A program made the translations under genes and the position numbers. A model generated the notes under the pieces. That model worked only from the letters and a program-made list of their open reading frames with translations. It was not told the DNA's origin and made no database searches. Shown in pieces: positions 52,118-60,106 of a stretch of 64,000 bases of DNA. How positions within the stretch are numbered: the first letter of the stretch is position 1; every line of letters begins with the position of its first letter. The DNA comes from Candidatus Accumulibacter similis (lineage in GTDB: Bacteria; Pseudomonadota; Gammaproteobacteria; Burkholderiales; Rhodocyclaceae). The stretch spans positions 1,980,415 through 2,044,414 of the forward strand of contig CP054595.1 in the NCBI GenBank assembly GCA_013347225.1. The letters run 5' to 3'.

Positions 52118-55100
52118 TCAGTGTACCATGCTGCGCCGGCGCTGCAGCAGCAGACTGGCGAGGGCGATCGTCAGCAACATCATCGTCGCCGGCTCGGGGA
52201 CCGGGCCGCCGCCCTGCTGGTCGATGACGTTGGCGACGATGCGCAGCGTCCGCTGCTGCCCGAGGTCGGGACCGGAGCCGTTCTGGCTGAGCGCATCGAG
52301 CCTGATCAGGTCGTCAAGCACGCCGAGGGTCGTGGCGTCGAAGCTGTAGTCGAGGCCGCCGATGCTCTGGCCGGCTGCCAGTCCGCTGAAGGGGTTCCAG
52401 CCGGTGAAGCTGAAGCCGTCGGCGTCGCCCGTGGCGCTGAGGTCGAACGCCCCGCTCAGGAAGTCGGCCGGTCCGCTGATCGCGTTGGCCAGTTGCAGCG
52501 AGCCAGTGATGCCCAGTGTGCCGAGCACGACGTTGCCCAGATCGAGCGTGTAGTCGTTGCCAGTGACGCTCAGCGTACCGAGGCCGGAGAACTTGGCGAG
52601 CGCTGCGTTGGCGATGTTGTTCACCTGCGCCTTGAGGAGAGCCGGCGCATCGGCACCGGCGCTGATGTCAGCCATGTCGGGGTTCTGGCTGATGAAGGCG
52701 ATGCTGGCGTTCTCGCTGAAGACGCCGGCCGTTGCCGTTGACAGGGCGACGGCGATCTGGCCGCTGCCCTGGGCGACGATGCCGCTGGCGGCAGCGCCGG
52801 CGGCGAAAGGCCCGCTGACGCCGTTCAGGCTGGCGCGCAGGGTGTCGTTCAGGCCGCTGACGGCGGCAGCGTTGTGTACCGTGACGTTCCTGTCGGCGAC
52901 GCTGTCACCGACGCGGACGATGCCGAAGTCGACCACCGGTGTCGTCGACTGCCCGACCGCCGCCGTGTAAACCTTGCCGGATACGCTGATCGTCTGCGGG
53001 GCGAGGTTGAGCTGGCAGTTCGGCGCGCAGTTGCCGACGTTGCTGGCGTCGGACACCAGCGCGATGGTCGCGCTGCCAGCGTTGGCACCAGTGTAGTTGC
53101 CGGCGACGGCCGTGTTCAGCCCAACCGTCAGCGCGCTGCTGGTGGCGCCCGGGTCGAGCAGGTTGAAGCTGCCGCTGGCCGTGACCGGTGCACCGCCGCT
53201 GCTGATGCTGGCGTTCAATGCCGCCTGCGGCGGCGCTCCCGCCACGTTGGTGACACTGACGGTCGCCGTCGCCGCCGCATCGCCGACGCGGCGGGCCGCG
53301 ACCGTGACCGCTGGGGTGTTGATCTGCGGGCTGGCCTGGTTGATCACAGTCCCCGTGGTCGTGATGCTGCCATTGACCGCGAAGTTCTCACTCCCCACTG
53401 CCAGCACGCCGAGCCCGTTGCTGACGTTGTTCACTGCACCGGCGCTGAAGTAATTGACGGCAATCGAGCTGTTCAGGGCGCCGGCCGTCGCACCGGTGAC
53501 GGTGACGGTCATCGCGCCATTCGTGGCAGTGCTGTCGGTGCCGGCGAGGATGCCGTTGAGGGCGCCGCTGCCGCTGATCTGGCTGTTGCCCGAGGCGCCG
53601 AACGAGGCGTTGAGATCCTCGACGTAACCCGCCGCTCCGCTGGCGGTGTTGCGCACCACGAGGCTCTGGCTGACCTGCTGCCCGACTTGCAGCGTGCCGA
53701 AGTTCAGCGGCCCGGTCTGCAGCGAGCCGGCAGCCAACTGGTACACCTTGCCGCTGACGGCGACGACCTGGCTGCCGGCACTCGCAGTGCCGAGGCCATT
53801 GCTGACGCCGTTGACCTTGCCGGCGGTCTCGTAGGCGAGGGACACTGTGCCCGTCTTGTCACCAGCCGAGCTGGTGTCGACGCGTGCGCCCATGGTCGTG
53901 CTGTTGCCCTGTCCGGCCAGCAGACCGACGATGTTGCCACCGCTGATCGCGGCCTGGCCGCTCGAGCCGGAGAAACTGGCGTTCAGGTCTTCGCTGAACG
54001 GGCCGGCTGCGGCAGTGTTGCTGACCGTGATGGCGGCGGTGTTGCTGCCACCAACACGCTGGTTGGCTACGGTGACCGGTGTGCCGGCGTTGCCGATGGC
54101 GGCGTTGTAGGCCGCCGCACCACCGGCAAGCACGATGTTGAGCTTCTGGTCGGCGATGTTCTCGAAATTGCTGCGCAGATTCAGGACCTGTCCGGCGAGC
54201 GGTGCCAGCGCGCCGGCACTGGCGGCGTTGAAGACCACAGCGAGGTCGCCGCTGTTGGCTCCGGGGGCACCGGCGTTGTAGTTGGCGGCCGTGACGCCGC
54301 TACCCGAGAGGCGTGCGTCGCTGATGTTGCCACCGTTGGCAGCGGTCTGGACGGCGCCACGCAGAGTCGGCCCGGTGCTGCCGGAGTTGCCGATCTGGTA
54401 ATTGAAGGTGTTGCTGCCGACGCGCACATTGCCGATCGTCAGGGTCGCATTTGTCGTGTTGCCGCCGGTGACGCCGGCGCCGCTGATCACCTGCGCCACG
54501 TCGCCGCCGGCGCGGACCTGTCCGGTGCCGGTGACGCCGGCGCGCCGGTTGAAGCTGTTGCCCGTGCCGGCGCCGGCATTGGTGTAGTCGTTGTTGATGA
54601 TGAGGTTGCCCGTGCCGATGTTGATGGCCGAGCCCGCTGCGCCCATCACCAGACGGCCTTGCGTGTTGCCGCCGTTGGCCAGCGTCATCACGCCGGCGTG
54701 GTCTACCTGCAACGTGCCGGTGCCGTTGACGTTGCGCCCGACGTTGAGGGTGCCATCCTGCGCCCGGAACAGGCCGTTGTTGGTCAGTGCGCCGTTCGGC
54801 GTGACGCTGATCGTGCCACCGGCGTCGGCGTTGATCGTGCCGTTGTTGGTGAGTGTGGCGCCGCCGCCGACGAAGGCCTGCTGGCCGATGACGCCGGTCT
54901 GGCCGCGGACGGTGACGCCGGAGCCGATGACGAGATTGCCGGCTTCGATGTTCAGCCGGTTGGAGCCGCTGCCGTCGGCAAAGACGATCGTGCCGCTGCC
55001 ACTGATCGTCTGATCGCCCTGCGGCGCGAGCACGCTGCCGTTGCCGATGTGTATCGTGCCGTTCAGGACCATGCCGCCGGCGCCGATGCGCTCGACCGAC

Positions 55101-57895
55101 GTGGCGGCGGCCAGGTCGAGCGCGCCGTTGAGCGTCACGCCATTGAGGAAGTTGCTGCCACTGTTGGCAGCCCTGAAGACGCCCGTGCCGTTGGAGTTCA
55201 ATTGACCGCCGGTGACGGTGGCGCCGTTGAGGAACACCGTGCTGCCGCTGTCGGCGAGGATCACGCCGGCAGTGTTGTCGTAGCCGCCGCCGGTATTCAA
55301 CTGCAGCGTGCCGCCGCTCTGCGCCCGCATCGTGCCCTGGTTGACGACCTGGCCGTTGACGCCCAGCGTGATCGTGCGGGCGGACACGTCGGCGGAGATC
55401 ACGCCCTGGTTGGTCAGCGTGGCGCCGCCACCAACGAAGGACTGCTGGCCGATGAAGCCATTGCCGCCGCGCACGGTGACGCCCGAGCTCAGCGTGAGAT
55501 TGCCTGCTTCGACGTTGAGGCGGTTGCTGCCACCGGCATCCACGAAGTTGATGCTGCCGGTGCCGCCGATGGTCTGGTTGCCCTGCGGGGCGAGGACACT
55601 GCCGTTGCCGATGTCGATCGTGGCGCCATTGAGCGTCAGCCCCCCGGCGACGCGCTCGACGCCAGTCGCGGAAGCGAGGTCGAGTGTACCGGCGAGCGTC
55701 ACTCCGGAAAGGAAGTTGTTGCCGCTGTTGTTGGCCCGGAACGAGCCGGCACCAGTCAGGTTCATGTCGCCGCTGATGGTGACCCCGTTCTGGTTCACCA
55801 CGCTGCCGGCGCCGGCGAGGATCTGGCTTCCGCTGTTGCCCTGCACGGCGCTGTTCAGGTTCAGCGTGCCGCCATTGAGCGCCGCCAGGGTGCCGTTGTT
55901 GGTCGTCAGACCGTTGACCGCCAGGCTGACCGTTCCGCCAGCGACGTCCGCCTGGACGGTGCCGTTGTTGGTGAGCGTCGCGCCACCACCGACGAAGGAC
56001 TGCTGGCCGATGACGCCGGTGTGGCCGCGGACGGTCACGCCGGAGGCGATGACGAGATTGCCGGCCTCGACGTTCAGACGGTTCGAGGCGCTGCCGTCGG
56101 CAAAGACGATCGTGCCGCTGCCAGTGATCGTCTGGTTGCCCTGCGGGGCGAGGACACTGCCGCTACCGATGTTGATCGTGCTGCCAGCGAGTGTCAGTCC
56201 GCCCGTGAGGCGCTCGATGCCTGTGGCTGACGCCAGGTCCATCGTGCCGGCGAGGGTGACGCCGGCGAAGAAGTTCGACCCGCTGTTGCTGGCGCGGAAC
56301 GATCCGCTGCCGGCCGTGTTGACGATACCGCTGACCGTCACACCGTTCTGCACCACGGTGCTGCCCGCTCCGGCGAGAATCTGGCTGCCGGCACCACCGG
56401 CAACTGCCGAGTCGAGTCGCAGTGTGCCGCCGTTGAGAGCCGCCAGCGTGCCGTTGTTGGTGGTCAGGCCGTTGACCGTCAGGATGACCGTACCGCCCGC
56501 GACGTCGGCCTGGATCGTGCCGTTGTTGGTGAGTGTGGCGCCGCCGCCGACGAAGGCCTGCTGGCCGATGACGCCGGTCTGGCCGCGGACGGTGACGCCG
56601 GAGCCGATGACGAGATTGCCGGCTTCGATGTTCAGCCGGTTGGAGCCGCTGCCGTCGGCAAAGACGATCGTGCCGCTGCCACTGATCGTCTGATCGCCCT
56701 GCGGCGCGAGCACGCTGCCGTTGCCGATGTGTATCGTGCCGTTCAGGACCATGCCGCCGGCGCCGATGCGCTCGACCGACGTGGCGGCGGCCAGGTCGAG
56801 CGCGCCGTTGAGCGTCACGCCATTGAGGAAGTTGCTGCCACTGTTGGCAGCCCTGAAGACGCCCGTGCCGTTGGAGTTCAATTGACCGCCGGTGACGGTG
56901 GCGCCGTTGAGGAACACCGTGCTGCCGCTGTCGGCGAGGATCACGCCGGCAGTGTTGTCGTAGCCGCCGCCGGTATTCAACTGCAGCGTGCCGCCGCTCT
57001 GCGCCCGCATCGTGCCCTGGTTGACGACCTGGCCGTTGACGCCCAGCGTGATCGTGCGGGCGGACACGTCGGCGGAGATCACGCCCTGGTTGGTCAGCGT
57101 GGCGCCGCCACCAACGAAGGACTGCTGGCCGATGAAGCCATTGCCGCCGCGCACGGTGACGCCCGAGCTCAGCGTGAGATTGCCTGCTTCGACGTTGAGG
57201 CGGTTGCTGCCACCGGCATCGACGAAGTTGATGCTGCCGGTGCCGCCGATGGTCTGGTTGCCCTGCGGCGCGAAAATGCTGTTGTTGCCGATGTTGATCG
57301 TGCCGTTCAGAGTCAGGCCGTTGACGACGCGCTCGATGCCAGTGCCCGAGGCGAGATCGAGCGTGCCGTTGAGCGTGACGCCGGAGAGGACGTTGCTGCC
57401 GCTGTTGAACGCGACCAGCTTGCCGCTACCGGTGGTGCTGATCGTACCCCCGGTGATCGTGCTGCCGAACTGGTTGATCACGCTGTCGGCGCTGACGTTG
57501 ATCACGCCGCCGGCGTTGCTGATGTTGTGCCCGCCCGCCACCTGCAGCGCGGCATTGTTCGGGATCGCACCGGCGCCGACGTTGAGTGTGCCGGTGTTGC
57601 TGGTGCCGCCGCCGCCTGCCAGCGTCAGCAGGAAGGCATCTAGGTTGACACTGCCGGCGTTGTTGAGGTTGAGGATCGACTGTGCGGCGTTGACGGTGAC
57701 GGTCTTGCCCACCGCGATCGTCGCGTTGTCGGCAGCACCGGGCACGATGCCGCAGCTCCAGTCGGCGGCGGTCGCCCAGTTGCCGCTGGCCGGGGTCCAG
57801 TTGCAGTTGGCAGCCAGCGCCTGTTGCGCCGGGAAGGCGAGCAGAATGGCCAGAAGGCTGGGCTTGATGACGAAGTGGGGTGCTTTTGTGGCCAT
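52118..57895 (-). CDS. Giant repetitive PEP-CTERM surface protein
   Basis: The 1925-residue protein has a signal peptide (MATKAPHFVIKPSLL then AILLAFPAQQALAA) and ends with a PEP-CTERM sorting signal (VPEPATMMLLTIALASLLLQ then RRR). It is therefore exported and handed to the exosortase system. Between them are five tandem repeats of about 187 residues, each with GGGATLTN, GTVRG-like and APQGNQTI or APQGDQTI blocks, of beta-helix appearance. Several choice-of-anchor-D (ASH-like) domains follow (about 1260-1750: NFGTLQVGQQVSQSLVVRN). Composition is rich in Gly, Asn, Thr and Ser with almost no Cys or Lys. AGGAGAGG upstream fixes the start at 57895. A role as adhesin or biofilm matrix protein is inferred. 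Confidence 0.92.
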   Translation of the reverse strand: MATKAPHFVIKPSLLAILLAFPAQQALAANCNWTPASGNWATAADWSCGIVPGAADNATIAVGKTVTVNAAQSILNLNNAGSVNLDAFLLTLAGGGGTSNTGTLNVGAGAIPNNAALQVAGGHNISNAGGVINVSADSVINQFGSTITGGTISTTGSGKLVAFNSGSNVLSGVTLNGTLDLASGTGIERVVNGLTLNGTINIGNNSIFAPQGNQTIGGTGSINFVDAGGSNRLNVEAGNLTLSSGVTVRGGNGFIGQQSFVGGGATLTNQGVISADVSARTITLGVNGQVVNQGTMRAQSGGTLQLNTGGGYDNTAGVILADSGSTVFLNGATVTGGQLNSNGTGVFRAANSGSNFLNGVTLNGALDLAAATSVERIGAGGMVLNGTIHIGNGSVLAPQGDQTISGSGTIVFADGSGSNRLNIEAGNLVIGSGVTVRGQTGVIGQQAFVGGGATLTNNGTIQADVAGGTVILTVNGLTTNNGTLAALNGGTLRLDSAVAGGAGSQILAGAGSTVVQNGVTVSGIVNTAGSGSFRASNSGSNFFAGVTLAGTMDLASATGIERLTGGLTLAGSTINIGSGSVLAPQGNQTITGSGTIVFADGSASNRLNVEAGNLVIASGVTVRGHTGVIGQQSFVGGGATLTNNGTVQADVAGGTVSLAVNGLTTNNGTLAALNGGTLNLNSAVQGNSGSQILAGAGSVVNQNGVTISGDMNLTGAGSFRANNSGNNFLSGVTLAGTLDLASATGVERVAGGLTLNGATIDIGNGSVLAPQGNQTIGGTGSINFVDAGGSNRLNVEAGNLTLSSGVTVRGGNGFIGQQSFVGGGATLTNQGVISADVSARTITLGVNGQVVNQGTMRAQSGGTLQLNTGGGYDNTAGVILADSGSTVFLNGATVTGGQLNSNGTGVFRAANSGSNFLNGVTLNGALDLAAATSVERIGAGGMVLNGTIHIGNGSVLAPQGDQTISGSGTIVFADGSGSNRLNIEAGNLVIGSGVTVRGQTGVIGQQAFVGGGATLTNNGTINADAGGTISVTPNGALTNNGLFRAQDGTLNVGRNVNGTGTLQVDHAGVMTLANGGNTQGRLVMGAAGSAINIGTGNLIINNDYTNAGAGTGNSFNRRAGVTGTGQVRAGGDVAQVISGAGVTGGNTTNATLTIGNVRVGSNTFNYQIGNSGSTGPTLRGAVQTAANGGNISDARLSGSGVTAANYNAGAPGANSGDLAVVFNAASAGALAPLAGQVLNLRSNFENIADQKLNIVLAGGAAAYNAAIGNAGTPVTVANQRVGGSNTAAITVSNTAAAGPFSEDLNASFSGSSGQAAISGGNIVGLLAGQGNSTTMGARVDTSSAGDKTGTVSLAYETAGKVNGVSNGLGTASAGSQVVAVSGKVYQLAAGSLQTGPLNFGTLQVGQQVSQSLVVRNTASGAAGYVEDLNASFGASGNSQISGSGALNGILAGTDSTATNGAMTVTVTGATAGALNSSIAVNYFSAGAVNNVSNGLGVLAVGSENFAVNGSITTTGTVINQASPQINTPAVTVAARRVGDAAATATVSVTNVAGAPPQAALNASISSGGAPVTASGSFNLLDPGATSSALTVGLNTAVAGNYTGANAGSATIALVSDASNVGNCAPNCQLNLAPQTISVSGKVYTAAVGQSTTPVVDFGIVRVGDSVADRNVTVHNAAAVSGLNDTLRASLNGVSGPFAAGAAASGIVAQGSGQIAVALSTATAGVFSENASIAFISQNPDMADISAGADAPALLKAQVNNIANAALAKFSGLGTLSVTGNDYTLDLGNVVLGTLGITGSLQLANAISGPADFLSGAFDLSATGDADGFSFTGWNPFSGLAAGQSIGGLDYSFDATTLGVLDDLIRLDALSQNGSGPDLGQQRTLRIVANVIDQQGGGPVPEPATMMLLTIALASLLLQRRRSMVH
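54833..55588. repeat. Internal direct repeat, copy A (within PEP-CTERM gene)
   Basis: These 756 bases match 56513-57268 with one difference seen (C at 55541, G at 57221). The first 708 bases are identical. The offset is 1680 bases (560 codons), equal to three ~187-residue protein repeats, so the frame is kept. Confidence 0.95.
56513..57268. repeat. Internal direct repeat, copy B (within PEP-CTERM gene)
   Basis: Partner of 54833-55588. Sequence outside the copies diverges at once on both sides, which points to a recent duplication or gene conversion confined to this segment. Confidence 0.95.
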
Positions 57896-58187
57896 GTTCC
57901 TCTCCTCTTGCAATGGCAGGGGACGCTGCGGCGGCGTGCCGGACTCAACAGCTCTACTGATGGATGCCATAAGCACGTTTCATGCCTGACCGGTACGAGG
58001 CCATCCGGAGCTGGTTTCAGAGTTTGTTAAATGAGCGGGATGGCTGGCCGTGGCCGACTTCGGTTGGGGCCGTTGCACCGTTCGGCGAAGTTGCCGGAAC
58101 CGATCTGTAAAGGCGCGACGTGGTGCATCTGCACCATGCCCCGCCGTGACCGGCCGCTACTGGCGGCAGGGCCGTGGCTCATGCACA

Positions 58188-59189
58188 ATGGGCAACATGG
58201 AGATGGCTGACGCGCGCGCGCTGAACGGGGTGATCCTTTCCCTTTATCGGGAAGGTCGGGAGGTGCCGCTCGGCCGCTATCGCGCCTGGGCGCTGGAGCA
58301 GGTCGCTTCGGTGGTCGGCTTCGATTCGGCGTGCTGGGGAAGCGCCTCGGCAGAACCGCCGGCACTGCACGAGATGCATCTGCACAACTGCGAACACGGC
58401 ATCGTCGAGGCGTACGTTCGCTGCAGCAAGCACGACTTCTTCCGTGCCGCGCTGATCGCCGATCCGGGAACGGCGATCAGCCTCGGTGATCTCGTGACGC
58501 GCGAGACCTATCTGCGCAGCACGCTCTATCGCAGGTTCGGGCGGCGCTTCAAGGTCGAGTGGGCGCTCGGGACGGTGCTCCTCGATCGCACGACTTCGCT
58601 CCACGAGTTCCTGACGCTCTGGCGGCACGATCCCTGGCTGCCGTTTTCCGAGACCGAGCGCCAGCTCAAGGAACTCCTGATGCCGCATCTGGCGGCGACC
58701 CATCGTGCCGCCTGGCTGCGGCATTTCCTGCGCCGGCCGGGCCACCTCAGCCAGGCGTGGGCGGTGGTTGACCGGCGCGGCCTGCTGCGCGAAGCGTCAC
58801 CGTCCTTCATGGCCTCGCTGCACCAGCACTGGCCAGACTGGAGCGGCGGCCACCTGCCCGCACCGCTGGCGGCGACTGTGCAGGCGGGGCAGTCGCATGT
58901 CGCCGGCACGTGGCGCTTCGACGTCAGTGACTGCGGCGAGTATCGCTTCGTCCTCGCCCGCTCGACCGGCGCGCTGGCGCAACTGTCCGCACGCGAGCGC
59001 GAGATTGCCCTGCGCTACGCCAGCGGCGAGACGCATTCGGCGATTGCCCGCGCACTGTCGCTGTCGCCGGCGACAGTGCGCAATCACGTCGCGCATAGCT
59101 TTCGCAAACTCGGCGTCGCCAACAAGGTGGAACTGTCACTGCGGCTCGAGGCTGGAGCGCCGCGGCTGCCGACGGGAGTGGCGGAATGA
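58188..59189 (+). CDS. LuxR-family transcriptional regulator
   Basis: The protein of about 333 residues has a C-terminal LuxR/GerE helix-turn-helix (about 265-320: LSAREREIALRYASGETHSAIAR given in part as LSAREREIALRYASG, then SPATVRNHVAHSFRKLGV). The N-terminal region (about 1-250) is not a recognised receiver or autoinducer domain. Starts at 58188, 58197 and 58203 are all possible; the first is used. It is divergent from the PEP-CTERM gene across 292 bases and is a candidate regulator of it. Confidence 0.85.
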   Translation: MGNMEMADARALNGVILSLYREGREVPLGRYRAWALEQVASVVGFDSACWGSASAEPPALHEMHLHNCEHGIVEAYVRCSKHDFFRAALIADPGTAISLGDLVTRETYLRSTLYRRFGRRFKVEWALGTVLLDRTTSLHEFLTLWRHDPWLPFSETERQLKELLMPHLAATHRAAWLRHFLRRPGHLSQAWAVVDRRGLLREASPSFMASLHQHWPDWSGGHLPAPLAATVQAGQSHVAGTWRFDVSDCGEYRFVLARSTGALAQLSAREREIALRYASGETHSAIARALSLSPATVRNHVAHSFRKLGVANKVELSLRLEAGAPRLPTGVAE

Positions 59190-59271
59190 GCGATGGGCGG
59201 ACGGCGCCCGCCATCGTGCCGCGCGCGCCCCGGCCCCGAGGCGCCCGCCGGCGGCCGGGTCGCGGCTGTTG

Positions 59272-60027
59272 ATGGCGCGCCAGTCGATCGAAGTCAGCGA
59301 GAGGGCGGGGGTACGCTACCTCCACTTCTCCTCCGCCTGGGTGCAGGGGGCGATGCGCCTGCAGCGCCCGAACGCCCTCGAACTGTCCTACACGCGCGAG
59401 ATGATGGCCGGGCTGTTGCTGCGCGCCACACCGTGGCCGCGCGATGCCCTGCTGATCGGTCTCGGCGCCGGATCACTGGCCAAGTTCATCTACCATCAAC
59501 TGCCGGCGACGCGGATCACGGCCGTCGAAATCGATCCGCAGGTCGAGAGGGTCGCCCGGCTGCATTTCGGATTGCCGGATGACCCGCGCCGACTGCGCGT
59601 GCTGATTGCCGACGGCGCCGACTACATGCTGCAGGGCGACAGCCGGCACGATTGCATCCTGGTCGATGGTTTCGATGGTCAGGGCCGCGCCGGCGCTCTC
59701 GACACCCTGCCGTTCTACGAGGCATGCCGCGCGCGTCTGAGCGAGAGCGGTTTGCTGGCGGTCAACCTGCTTGGCCGTGACCGCGGTTTCGCCGCCAGTG
59801 TCGAGCGCATCAGCCAGGCTTTCACTGGCCGCTCGCTGGTCTTCCCCTCCTGCGACCGGGGCAACAGGATCGCCTTCGCCAGCGCCGGCGAGGCGGTCGA
59901 CGTCGCCGGCGGCGAACTCGTCAGCCGCGCCGATCGCTGGCGTCTGGCGAGTGGCCTCAACCTGCTGCCGACGGTTGCCCGTTTGCGTCAGGCCGGCTGC
60001 CTGCCGCACGATCGACTGCTGCTCTGA
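59272..60027 (+). CDS. Spermidine-synthase-like methyltransferase-fold protein
   Basis: The 251-residue protein has the SpeE-type Rossmann fold: LLIGLGAGSLAKF (about 61-73), AVEIDPQVERVA, then DGADYMLQ and LVDGFDG where polyamine synthases carry the catalytic Asp. The N-terminal strand domain is short. Many such proteins beside other genes are not true spermidine synthases. It starts 83 bases after the LuxR gene, probably on the same transcript. Confidence 0.8.
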   Translation: MARQSIEVSERAGVRYLHFSSAWVQGAMRLQRPNALELSYTREMMAGLLLRATPWPRDALLIGLGAGSLAKFIYHQLPATRITAVEIDPQVERVARLHFGLPDDPRRLRVLIADGADYMLQGDSRHDCILVDGFDGQGRAGALDTLPFYEACRARLSESGLLAVNLLGRDRGFAASVERISQAFTGRSLVFPSCDRGNRIAFASAGEAVDVAGGELVSRADRWRLASGLNLLPTVARLRQAGCLPHDRLLL

Positions 60028-60033
60028 GCGCGG

Positions 60034-60082
60034 CCCGGGAGCGGGCAAGGGCGCTATACTTGCGCCCTTGCCCGCTCCCGGG
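60034..60082. terminator. Long perfect hairpin with TATACTT loop between speE-like gene and ABC exporter
   Basis: Two exact 21-base complementary arms (left 60034-60054, right 60062-60082) enclose the 7-base loop TATACTT, starting seven bases after the speE-like stop. It is very stable and GC-rich, without a T-tract. The loop resembles a -10 box. It may end the upstream transcript or hold the start of the next one. Confidence 0.55.
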
Positions 60083-60106
60083 CTGAAAACAACGCCGGTT
60101 CTTGCC

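Noticed and set aside
52874..56230. Long plus-strand open frames (up to 1118 residues) opposite the PEP-CTERM gene
   Set aside because: They mirror the repetitive minus-strand gene, have no plausible start context and no recognisable domain. The minus-strand frame has signal peptide, ribosome site and sorting tail.
52118..57895. CRISPR array or non-coding tandem repeats
   Set aside because: The repeats are about 560 bases long, stay in frame and encode protein; there are no short spacers.
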